Notes under the pieces: generated by a model
Told to the model about the DNA's origin: nothing
What the model saw: the letters and a program-made list of their open reading frames with translations, nothing else
The model's database searches: none
NCBI GenBank assembly: GCA_002946415.1
Contig: NJPS01000045.1
Location: 186,001-250,000, forward strand
Length of the DNA: 64,000 nucleotides
Reading direction: 5' to 3'
Source of the DNA: Rutstroemia sp. NJR-2017a BVV2
Taxonomy: Eukaryota > Ascomycota > Leotiomycetes > Helotiales > Rutstroemiaceae
Program-made: the position numbers and the translations under genes
Shown here: in pieces, positions 19,803-29,111 of the stretch
Position numbering within the stretch: the stretch's first letter is position 1
Layout of the letters: every line of letters begins with the position of its first letter

Positions 19803-21516
19803 CTAAGCACCCGTCACTTCGTTCTCTTTCAGGTCCCACTCGCCTCGCTGCAATGCTTTCAATACCTCCACGCCCTCTTCGGTCAAATCTGGTTTGCCAA
19901 GTGGTGTGACGCTTCCCGTGAAGAACCTTGGTTTCCAATCTATCCCCTCTTCTTGTCTTTGCTTCGCCTTTTCTCTTTGCCTTTCTTCTAGTTCTTGTTT
20001 GAGAGTCGTCGCACGGGAGAATTGTCGCGAATTGATTGCTTCAGTGACGCCAGACCAGAATTTAAGGGATTCGTTCGGAAGCTGTTTTTCCGTTGGAGGA
20101 ATAACCTTGGGTGCTACCTGCAATGGTGCGAGGTCTATTAGAAGGATTTGGGTATCCTGCAGTGATAATCATTAGCGCTGGTAGGACCCGTCATGCATGA
20201 ACAGAAAAACTTACGAATTTTGGTCCGAGTGAGAAATACAACTTGTCCTTCCAATTTCCTGTCACCTTGACCAATACATCTTTATCCGAAACATCCTTGA
20301 TTCTCGTCTTGTTGTCGTTCTCTGGATCGTAGCGGAAAACAATCCCATCAACTCTGTTCTGCGTCTTGCCCAACCAGCCCTCCTCTTGATAGTGCAAGAT
20401 GGTCTTTAGCTTCGTCTGTGGGCAAGTGATGTAACATTGATCTCCAACGGTGACATTAAGACTTCCCCGCAAAAGTCCTCCAAGGTGAGCAGCCGGGTGT
20501 GTTAGCTGATATTGCTCGTTGTTTCTCCTTTCGACCGTAATGAAGATACCCAAGTTGTGCTCTCCTGGTGTGACCTTAATGCTAGTGCCAGTAAACTTTG
20601 CAGAAATTTGATCGAACCCCTTAGCGGTTATTCCCTTCTCCGGGCAGTCAATATAAAATGCTGAAACTGGTGGATGATGCGAAGTCTGTTCCGTCAAATA
20701 TGAAATTCGAATCTTCTTTCCGGCTTCTTTTGTCGCCGTGCCCGGCCTCGAGATCGTGGTAGTTGATGCATTCTGTGATGTCATTGGAGTTGATTTCTTC
20801 GACGATGCAGCACTTTTCGAGGCCAGCTTGGCTGTTTCAATGGTCGGCACTGTATCCTCTACCTCCCAATTACACTATTAAGTGATCAGCAATGCATCGT
20901 CACTCAATTTTCCGTCTTGCTTACCCTGAAAAATTCGCCGAGCGTAGAATTGTATGGCTTGCAAGGCTTTCCCTTCACATATTTCAAATCTTTGGTGAAC
21001 CAGAACCTCATTACTTCTAGCATTCGATCCACTGGGTCCTCCGAGTCTCCTATGGCCACGAAAGTGTTCGGCTGATCGAGATAATTCCAGTATTCGAGAT
21101 TTGGTGTTGGTTCCAACAATTGGGATGGTAAACTAAATCGGACTGAAGCGATGTCTGTGACTCCAATAAACCTGCAAGAAAAATGAGAAGTGGTTAGCCG
21201 TAGTCCCTATCACATTTGATGCCATTGGGATCATCAGGAGTCGACCCGGGCTCGACATAACAGCCAGGCGCATTGCATTGCCACTGGTGGATAGCGGTGT
21301 GCCTTCTGCGAGCATCGGAGAGCAAGGTTGAACGGGCGAGTATACTAACTTTCGCAATATCCCCAAGAACATCTTCAGTTTGGAGCCATCGTCTGGTGGC
21401 TTCTCTGCCGCAGCAGCCGTTGGGTTTGCAGCCGACATTTCTGAAGTTGTTGATGGAGCCGTGGATGGAGCAGGTGAAGGATCGAAGGCAGAAGAACCTG
21501 ATGATGCAGAAGCCAT
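19803..21516 (-). CDS. Short oxysterol-binding (ORP/Osh) lipid-transfer protein
   Basis: Lipid transfer protein of the OSBP-related family, expected to move sterol or phosphatidylserine between membranes in exchange for PI4P. Four minus-strand exons: 21350-21516, 20925-21171, 20215-20874 and 19803-20156, giving 475 residues. Each join restores a conserved block: ILRK|FIGVTDIASV, LGEFFR|CNWEVEDT and SLGPKF|DTQILLID. The family fingerprint EQTSHHPP is at about 200-207, followed by YQEEGWLG. A charged helix (KQELEERQREKAKQR) lies near the C-terminus. There is no PH domain or ankyrin repeat, so this is a short Osh4/6/7-like form; the LGEFFRC version resembles Osh6/7 more than Kes1, but that finer call is weak. 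The N-terminal 40 residues are Ser/Ala/Pro-rich and low complexity. Confidence 0.92.
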
Positions 21517-22733
21517 ACCCAAGGTTCAGATAAAAGAAGACGGACGGAAGAAAGACAAGTGTTAAGAAACAGGTACAAGAACAGAAAATGTAGGGGTATC
21601 GTGAAGTTGGAACTTTAGAAGTCGCCGTGAGAAGTCGCTGTTGTACAGAACGCACAGGACGCACAGGACGCAGGATTCAGGACTTTGCGTTCCGTAGACG
21701 CCTTGATAATATGTTGGCCAAGGCTGCGTGATTTGCGGGAGTGACGTGCCTACGATAAGAAGCCGATAGGGTGAGCAGTCATCAGGCCTGTACCCGAAGT
21801 AGCATCTACTATTTCGTATCTAACCTTAGGATCTAAAAATAAGAATCCAGGGTGGTGAGGGCGTGAGGGAGAAGAAAGAGCAAGAAGGAGAAGAGGAACA
21901 ACGGGAAAAGAATCTTGTGATCAGACAATCATTTGAGAAAGCCGCAGAGACAAATCTCGTCGGCATGGTATCGGACAATGATCTATGTTTATTGGCACGG
22001 TGTACGAAACAATCCAGATGCAAGTCGCAAACCCAACCAAGACCAATTCGCCTACAAAATCACCACGGGGTGTATGCGATGTACTTACTCGTTGACCGCT
22101 CCAGCATGGAATAAATTTGCCATTTATTCACTTTTTAAGATGGGTTGTCCGGACTTGGTTGCCCCTATTGCTGCCGTAATAAAACAACCACAAGTGTAAC
22201 CTCAAGAAAGAAGGCTGATAGAGACTCTTTTCAGACACCCCAGTATGTTATGTTTGTTGAACGGCGGGCAGTGTGTCCCCTAGCTGAGATATCCCGATGC
22301 TCCAACCATGCATGACTCCTGCTCTCGCTAATTCTAAAACCACATCACACGCATGTCGCCATCCCCTGGAGAACAGACCGTTAAAGAACTTGCTATCACC
22401 TCGGCAAATCCATGGATGGTGTTCCGGAGGGACGGCGTGTTAGTCTCCTCATGTCGCCTCCGTGATCATTCTTCTGATGACAGGCGTTCATGATGTCTTG
22501 TTAAAGCGTTCGTGCGGTCAGACTGGTATCTCGTGCTAGGGACATAGTACTCCAAGTGGTGGTATGTGTGCAAGAAAACATACGCGTGAATGGTAATTAC
22601 ATAATTACACTGGCTAAGAATCTGATGTGCCAGACAATCTGCTCATTATTTCCACAAACAGTATCAACATGCTCATACTGGCTTTCTCCTTGAGAAGGAA
22701 GAATTCGATATCCGATGTGCCTCTTTCTCTTTA
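21517..22733. other. OSBP upstream region
   Basis: 1217 bases upstream of the OSBP gene and downstream of the next minus-strand gene. ORFs here are short and charged or low complexity; none is supported. Confidence 0.4.
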
Positions 22734-23770
22734 TTACAACTTCTTCGTTGCATTGTTCATCAAAACCACCAAATCCAACACCTCCTTCGTTGACCTGGTT
22801 AACTTCCTCATCTTCCGCTCTAGCCTCTTCGTCTTATCTTTCAACTTTCTCATCGTCGCTTCCAAATCCGCTGTATCCTTCAGGCCAGCTACTCCGATCC
22901 TCTCGCTGACTTCGTGCGCCGTTCTAGCTTCGGCTGCAACCAGCTGGAGAACGTTGGCAGAATCTTTGCAGACTTTAATGTCTTCCTTGTTACTGGAATG
23001 AGCTACTTCGTCGGAGGAAATTCTTCTGCGCTTTTTGGTAGAGTTGACAGCGCTCCCATCGCTCTCTTCGTACTCGCAGTATTTGTTATCATTTCCATAT
23101 CCTCCATTCTCGTCATCTTTAGCAAGACCCCTCTTGGTTTGTCGCCGTTGCACAGGATGGCGTCGGAGGCCTACAATGTTGAGCTGAGCGTATCTCGTGG
23201 CGGCTGTGATGGGATTTTCATTGCAATCACCGCTGAGGATGATACTTCCGATTTTGAGTATTTTGCCATCTTCATGCTTGGCAGGGTGTCCACGATTCTT
23301 GTAAGCAGTCCGGACCTGCCCATGAGAATTGAAGTTTGCTGGCCAAAGCCACCGACGTTGCTCAGTCGAAAACCCCATCGTCAGTATCCTCGCGGTACAT
23401 TGATCGTCCAAAATGACACATGTTGGGAATCCTTTCTCTCCATTTACATCGTACCACTCGAGACCGTTCAGGACTGGTGGTGTTTCCGGTGAGTACAGTG
23501 GCCACGCACTGGGATTGTCTGGACTGCCTCGGTTGGTGATATTGAATAATTCAATATATTTAGCATTTTGTTGTCTTTCTGTTACGATTTTGACAATCTT
23601 GCTAGCCTTTCCCTTGTCTGGAGCTCGGTCAGCTTTGCACTGCTTATAAGGTCTTCAAGCTTTGCAGATGTGGACAAGGAGTTTGATGCTGTAATCCTTG
23701 TCTTGGATAAAAGATGTATCTTAAACACATACATACCGAAAACCTTATCAATCCGTTTCTCCTCTTCCAT
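22734..23770 (-). CDS. Uncharacterised protein with C-terminal coiled coil
   Basis: Not recognised. Two minus-strand exons, 23737-23770 and 22734-23632, give 310 residues from ATG 23770. The 104-nt intron (donor GTATGT, acceptor GCAAAG) was chosen because it is the only acceptor that joins MEEEKRIDKVF to the long open frame (ADRAPDKGKASK...). Residues 40-110 contain aromatic, ordered-looking sequence (YIELFNITNRGSPDN, GLEWYDVNG). There is a basic cluster KKRRR near 210, a candidate nuclear signal. The last 60 residues are charged heptad-like helix (LEATMRKLKDKTKRLER) and probably form a coiled coil. Some filamentous fungi carry many lineage-specific proteins of this kind. The first exon is less certain than the second. 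Confidence 0.5.
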
Positions 23771-24171
23771 ATTGAATTGTGGCTTTGTTGATGTGGTTAA
23801 CCTCTTCTTTCGTGTTGTTTCGGGAGGTTGCGTGGATTGAAAGTGAAAAGGCAATCTGGATGTAGTATCTCAGAATTCAATTTTTGTGTGGCTCTCTTCA
23901 CTTTCCATCTATGCTAGGCGCCTGTCAACAATTATTTTCCCATCTTTCACCAAATTCACTCTGGATCATAACAGCTCTACTTGCGGTATTGAGACAAGAG
24001 CCGCATCACAATATGGTATCAAACTTGCAAAGTTGAGAATCATAGGTTCAATTGATTACTGAAAACTGCGAGATCCACAAACCAAAACACACAAAGAAGT
24101 AGTCCACTCTGCTGCCACTACACCACTGAATACACCCAATTCCTATGTACTATTACTCAAACACCCTGCAT
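23771..24171. other. Short intergenic region
   Basis: 401 bases between two minus-strand genes: upstream region of the coiled-coil gene and 3' flank of the phosphatase. Nothing further seen. Confidence 0.4.
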
Positions 24172-25608
24172 TTATGCTTCAGGGATCGCTTTCAGTGGGT
24201 GAACATTCTTACCCTCTTCAGGTGGGTTGTCATGAGTATGCTCGCCACCGATGCATGGCAACATGTATTTCTCTTCCCATACCTTCCTGCAAACTTCGTA
24301 AAGAAAGACGTATTGCTCGAGAGCCTGCACCATAGTCTTTCTCTGCATGCGCAGTTGATTGACTGTTTCGAAAATGGCATCTGTTCCCTTCTCCTCGGAC
24401 TCATCCCAGCCTTCCCAGGCACCGCCCTGCAACTCTCCCATCAGGAATTCTAGGGCGACAAATGTACCGGTTCTCCCTACACCAGCACTGCAATGCACCA
24501 CACGAGGATTTTCCTCATCGACATTCTTTGCTCGTGTAAGATCCATCAATGTAAGGACACTATTGACGTTTTGTCTGTTCAATGAGCCCGCATCGGGCCA
24601 GAGTGGGTAGAAGAAATGCCAGATAGTCTTCTCATCTTCTTCTCCTTCAACAGACATGGCCAGTTTTCGTACTTCGATTCCAGTGCCATCCACATTATTT
24701 TCTCGTGAAACGAATCGAACTGTGGCCTTGAAGTTCTCACCCAACTGCATGGATTCGTTGACATGAAGAGGTGGATCATCTTCGCTCATTGGGTAGTACT
24801 TGTAACATTTCTCCATGATCTCACTGGGGTTGGCGGGATTGGGCCCGGTAAGGGCACTCAACATAATGATGACTCCTGGTGCGGCATTGTCGGGAACCGT
24901 GATTGAATGCCACATCATGTGCCAAGTGTGGTCCACAGTTTGAGCCTTCGGTCCCTGCATACAAATGTATTTATCCTGAAGACCCTTCTTGATGGCACTT
25001 TGCTTTTCGGCAGTGGAGGTCAAGGTGACAGGAGATGCATTGATGTAATCATTGTAGCCCTCGGGAACGACGAGCTTGATACGGTTACCAGCCCATGGAT
25101 GTATGTTGGCATAACGATCAAGTTCACGATCAGGCTCTTCTCTTTGCCATTTTGGATCGTCCTTGTTCGCTAGACGCTCTTCTTCCAATCTTGTCAGCTC
25201 CTCGTATTTCGCTTTCATTTCTGTTTACGAGTTAGACCGACAATTTTCAATAGCTGGAAATGGTGACATACCCTCATGTGAAATCTTCAGGAATGAAGGC
25301 ATCTGCTTGTTGGATGGTACTACTCGTACGGCTGAATCATCTCCTTCATCTTCAGCTGCCTTACTTGAAGAGCAACCATCTGCCTGGGGCATTGGATCAG
25401 CAAGGCGGGCATGGTCATCTGAGTCGTTAGCATGATCGTAATTAGGTGAAAAGCTCTGAGACATCTTGCGGAGCCAATGGCAGCTTTTGCGGTATTTCGA
25501 GGGTGATGTAGAAGTAGATGAGGATTTTGAGCGACACTTTTGAGAGTGCAGAGAACGAATTCTGTTGATAGCTGAAACAGTTGCACCTATAGGGGTGCGA
25601 TGAGGCAT
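24172..25608 (-). CDS. Protein tyrosine phosphatase (classical, non-receptor)
   Basis: Cysteine-based protein tyrosine phosphatase. Two minus-strand exons, 25272-25608 and 24172-25220, with a 51-nt intron (donor GTATGT, acceptor AACAG), giving 461 residues. Catalytic features are complete: substrate-recognition loop NDYINAS at about 169-175, WPD loop at 320-322, signature HCSAGVGRTG at 355-364 (nucleophile Cys356, Arg362), and a Q-loop region QALEQYVFLYEVC. The first 110 residues are Ser-rich and probably disordered. Fission-yeast Pyp1/Pyp2, which dampen stress MAP kinases, are members of the same broad group, but the sequence alone does not show that this is the ortholog. The last 35 residues (HTHDNPPEEGK...) are outside the catalytic fold. 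Confidence 0.92.
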
Positions 25609-26416
25609 GCAGTTGCAGCGAAGAAGTTTTGATAGGTCAAGAATGAACGAGTTTTATGTATTTAAAGCGAGCTGTGATTTCGCCTTGAAACAGAGCGATG
25701 CGGACTCAAGTATGAGTGATAGTGGCGAGAAGAATTAAGAGAGTGCACCTGAATAAAGAAACAGCTAAGAATGATGGCGATGATAGCTCTATTAGGGAGA
25801 GACAGCAAGGTGAAAGAGAATTCCGAAATACCAAAACCGTTGGTAGGTGATTTTGAATATGTAAAGAAGAAAAATAGTTGAGAGAAAACGGAAGAAGTAG
25901 GAGGTCACTTAAAGTAAACAATTGGCATGATTAGGGCGGGTCTTAGCGGATCAGGTATGCGATGGCGAGGAAGAAGGGACAGTGATGGAGGAGGAAGGAA
26001 CAACCTCAAGTGATCCAACAATGAAGCATAGCTACTCAACAAAACTCATTTGCTCGGCTACTTGAGATGATAGATATTCGATTTCCGAAGAAGAAACTTC
26101 AGATTCGTCTGTTATTTGGTGAGGAATAGAAAGAATTCCTACCTCGGGATTATGAAGCTCACACGTCGACTTCGCTGTGATCTATTGAGAACACTACTGT
26201 TTGAACACAAGACCATCTATATCCATCCAGCTTAGCCGCTATGGACGCGAAAACGCAGGTAGGTACGAGGCGTAGCCAAAATTACGGTACTGCTGGCCCA
26301 CCAATGCACGTCTGTTGGTAATTGTTGGAAATTAGATCGCATGACCATATAAATGGTATCTGAGATGTTGGCTCCTCTCCAACTTTTCATCGCTTTATTA
26401 CTCTGCCCTCATTACC
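25609..26416. promoter_or_regulatory. Divergent upstream region, phosphatase and oxygenase
   Basis: 808 bases between divergent starts. A weak alternative first exon for the oxygenase is possible at 26241-26261 (MDAKTQV, donor GTACGA), which could splice to the acceptor CTAG at 26494-26497 and keep the oxygenase frame. The normal family N-terminus is encoded at 26417 instead, so I do not favour it. Confidence 0.4.
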
Positions 26417-27558
26417 ATGAAGCCCTCCACAAATATCATGGAGCTACCAGCGTGGCCGGCTGATGTGCCCACGGCATTATTGAACAAAATCCCCTAGCCA
26501 AGCTGCTCGAAGGCGATGAGGTAGAATCCGGTGCTTTTTATGCTTCGTGTACATCATCAGGTTTTTTTCTTTTAGACCTTAAGGGCCGTCAAGATGGGGA
26601 TGTGCTATGGAAGGAGAATGAAACTCTTTTTGGGCTTGCAGAGGAGATGTGCGATATACCATATGAACAAAAAATGCAGTATGCATGGCGTCTAGGTACA
26701 GCGTTTGGGTGAGTAGACCTGAACACTGATCTTTAAATTGATAATTTGCACCGATTGATCATAAGTTGTAGATATAAAGCTGTTGGAGTTTCCAAAGTCG
26801 ATACTAAAGGAACTCCAGATCGATGCGAGTTCTGGAGTTTGTCCAAGGATACCATACTCTCTCAAGACACCACTTCCGGAATGCAACCACTTGTTGCAGC
26901 CAACGCCGCTTTCCTTCGGGACTTTGTTCGTCATGCACACTCGGTTGGTCTTTGTATAATGACTCATTTGGAAAACCATTTAAAGCTTCCAGAAGGGAGT
27001 TTGACCTCTCTGCACCGTCTTGAAGCACCTTCGGCAGATCAGATACGTCTCCTGATGATGTCACCTCAACCTACTGCGAATCGTGGTACCAGCTTACTAG
27101 CGCACACGGATTTCGGAAGTGTGACTTTATTGTGGAACGTTGTTGGTGGTCTACAGATATTACCCCCAGATGCTGGAGTCTCCGACTGGGACGGTGACTC
27201 AAAGCAGTGGCAATTTGTACAACCTCAGTCAGGTTGTGTCATCGTAAATATAGGAGATGCGTTAGTGAGCTTCACGAATGGAGTGTTGAGAAGTAATTTA
27301 CACCGTGTAACGACTCCACCGGGGTTGCAAGCCAGTCTGGAGAGATATAGCGTCGTGTATTTCCTGCGACCAGAGGATGATGTCTTGATGATGCCACTGA
27401 GTAATGGGCGTGCCGGAAGAGCTGGGAAGGAGGTCCCGAAAAATGATAATATCGAACATCTTACTGTCAAAGAGTGGGTAGCGTTGAAGACCGAATCCTT
27501 TCAAAAGGCCCTAGCACTGATGCAGAGCAGTGGTGGGAATGGCACGCAGAAGTATTGA
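26417..27558 (+). pseudogene. 2-oxoglutarate/Fe(II) oxygenase (IPNS-like) with apparent 1-nt frameshift
   Basis: Non-heme iron oxygenase of the isopenicillin-N-synthase-like group common in fungi; substrate unknown. From ATG 26417 (or 26438, MELPAWP) the frame gives the family-like start ADVPTALLNKIP, then hits TAG at 26495-26497. Directly after a C run (26491-26494) the expected continuation AKLLEGDEVESGAFYASC is in the +1-shifted frame. Adding one base to the C run would restore the frame. The rest is intact: a first block to 26708, an intron 26709-26771 (donor GTGAGT), and a second block 26772-27558 with the iron ligands HTD at 27103-27111, a second His at 27301-27303 (LHRVTTPPG) and a downstream Arg/Ser pair (RYSVVYFLRP) for 2-oxoglutarate. 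This is either a real frameshift allele or a homopolymer sequencing error. Confidence 0.75.
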
Positions 27559-27621
27559 CGATTTGATCATGGAGGAAATGCAAGAGTAAGAAGCTGATTA
27601 AATACGTATCCCAGGACTGGC

Positions 27622-28164
27622 TCACAGCTTTTCCCGCTCCTTGATAAACAGTGCCTCTCCCGTGGCATAAACTGTTCCTTGACCATCCTCAATACTACCC
27701 AGAATCCACACCTTCCTTCCTACTGGCTCTTTTTCAATCCAAGCCCTGCAAAGCACAACACCTGGCGTTGGCAACATCTTCTTATACTTAAGAGACAATT
27801 CCACTGTGAAGATTCCTCTCCCGTAGACAGTAGCGGCCAATTGCCCTGTCACTTCATCCATCATCATACCAGTGAAACCTCCATGACTGAATCCTGAGTG
27901 GCCATGTACGCCGTCGCCAAGTGAGAAGAGCATGCGTGTTTCGTTGGCCAATGGAGAAGATGCCGAGGCATTTCCCTTGTGAAAGGAGGTTACTGCTCGA
28001 ATACAAGAAGCATTCCAAAGCGTGCGAGCGAGGAGGGAGTTTTCTGTGTTTGGGGGTGGCTTTCTTTGAGTAGAATAGGTCGGGACAGGACGCCAATCGG
28101 GATCCCGGACCAGTTGTTGTGCCCATTCAACGGTCAAGAAATCAGAAGTGTATTCTACAGCCAT
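27622..28164 (-). CDS. Hotdog-fold thioesterase (PaaI-like)
   Basis: Probable acyl-CoA thioesterase of the 4HBT/PaaI type. Single exon, 180 residues; ATG 28164 (MAVEYTS) is the first Met in the frame. The core has the expected hotdog elements: HSGFSHGGFTGMMMDEVTG, in which the His-Gly-Gly turn leads into the central helix with a conserved Asp, and strands ending in ALFI. The 3' end is only 63 bases from the convergent oxygenase gene, so their transcripts probably overlap. No targeting signal is obvious. Substrate cannot be inferred. Confidence 0.8.
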   Translation of the reverse strand: MAVEYTSDFLTVEWAQQLVRDPDWRPVPTYSTQRKPPPNTENSLLARTLWNASCIRAVTSFHKGNASASSPLANETRMLFSLGDGVHGHSGFSHGGFTGMMMDEVTGQLAATVYGRGIFTVELSLKYKKMLPTPGVVLCRAWIEKEPVGRKVWILGSIEDGQGTVYATGEALFIKEREKL

Positions 28165-28761
28165 GCTGCTATATTGCCAATGTCGCAAATACCAAACGTG
28201 GTACGGAAAGTGTGAATGAAGGTGGATTGTGTAGTCGTCTGGACCTGTGATCTATACTTCAGTCTACCAACCGTTGGCATGATCCCTGTAAGACAAGAGA
28301 TAGTCCTGTACGAATCAATCTAGGAGCCAAAGTCCCTATCATAAGAATTCACAAAATTCATAGCCCATCCATATTCTAATAAGATCTCACGCGAATCTTG
28401 AAAAATGACTCATGTTCGCAGGCATGGAGAAAAGAACTCACATTCAACACCTGGGTTGTGCTAGCTGTTAGACTGTCACCCGAGCTTATCATCAAAACTG
28501 CGATAATTCATATATCAAACAAATACAAGGGAAGCATTAAATGCTGATCCCGCAATTGAAACGAAATGTTGAACAGTTAATTGGATATGGTTTCTTGAGA
28601 ACTATTGGATGCCAGAGGATGATGTTGAAATGTCGCTAAGGGCATACATAGTACAAGGTACAAGGATGTATATTATGTAATCATCGGCTTCTAACTTGTG
28701 AATAAATCTGATTTTGCCATCTCTCCGTTTCTTTTCTTTGAACCACAACCCAAGAGTCAAA
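28165..28761. promoter_or_regulatory. Divergent upstream region, thioesterase and small gene
   Basis: 597 bases between divergent start codons. AT-rich without repeats that stand out. Confidence 0.35.
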
Positions 28762-29111
28762 ATGGTCAAGTGGATAGCTCTACGTGTATTTGAGGTATGT
28801 CTCCTTCAATATATGTGCGATATTGCCATGCTAACAACTCAACCAGACATGGGCAGTCGCACGAGTTCGTATAAGCCGATCCGAAATCCAAATCCTGTTA
28901 CTTACCCACCTCGCAGCTTTTAGCAAGTCCCACCTTCCATCGCGCCGTTCGAAGTGTTCATAAGAAGGTTCACGAGGCTCAGCATGGCAAAGTTCACTCG
29001 GAAATGGGCGGTTTGCGGAGAGACGAACCTACGCAGAACAGCCTATTTCTGAAGCACTTAAAAGAAGAACTACGAGATCAATTTTGGGGAAGACCCAGGT
29101 CAGGAAAATAA
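28762..29111 (+). CDS. Small conserved-looking protein, tentatively Mrx7-like (mitochondrial)
   Basis: A short spliced gene. Exon 1 is 28762-28794 (MVKWIALRVFE, then donor GTATGT); the main coding exon is 28917-29111, beginning LLASPTFHRAVRSVHKKVHE and ending GRPRSGK, giving 75 residues. The motif order (short hydrophobic start, TFHRxVxxVH, basic helix, EEL+DQF near the end) reminds me of the small Mrx7/YNL211C-type proteins linked to mitochondrial ribosome assemblies; that is recall from family pattern, not a search. The gap between the exons is 122 nt and contains a CTAAC branch site followed by an earlier acceptor (28844-28846). A phase-neutral 18-nt exon, 28847-28864 (TWAVAR), is therefore possible if the following donor GTTCGT is used. 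The single-intron model is simpler. Confidence 0.55.

Noticed and set aside
12398..28164. The block of hydrolase, oxygenase, thioesterase and lipid-transfer genes as a secondary-metabolite cluster
   Set aside because: No backbone enzyme (PKS, NRPS, terpene cyclase), pathway transcription factor or transporter is present, and housekeeping genes are interspersed.
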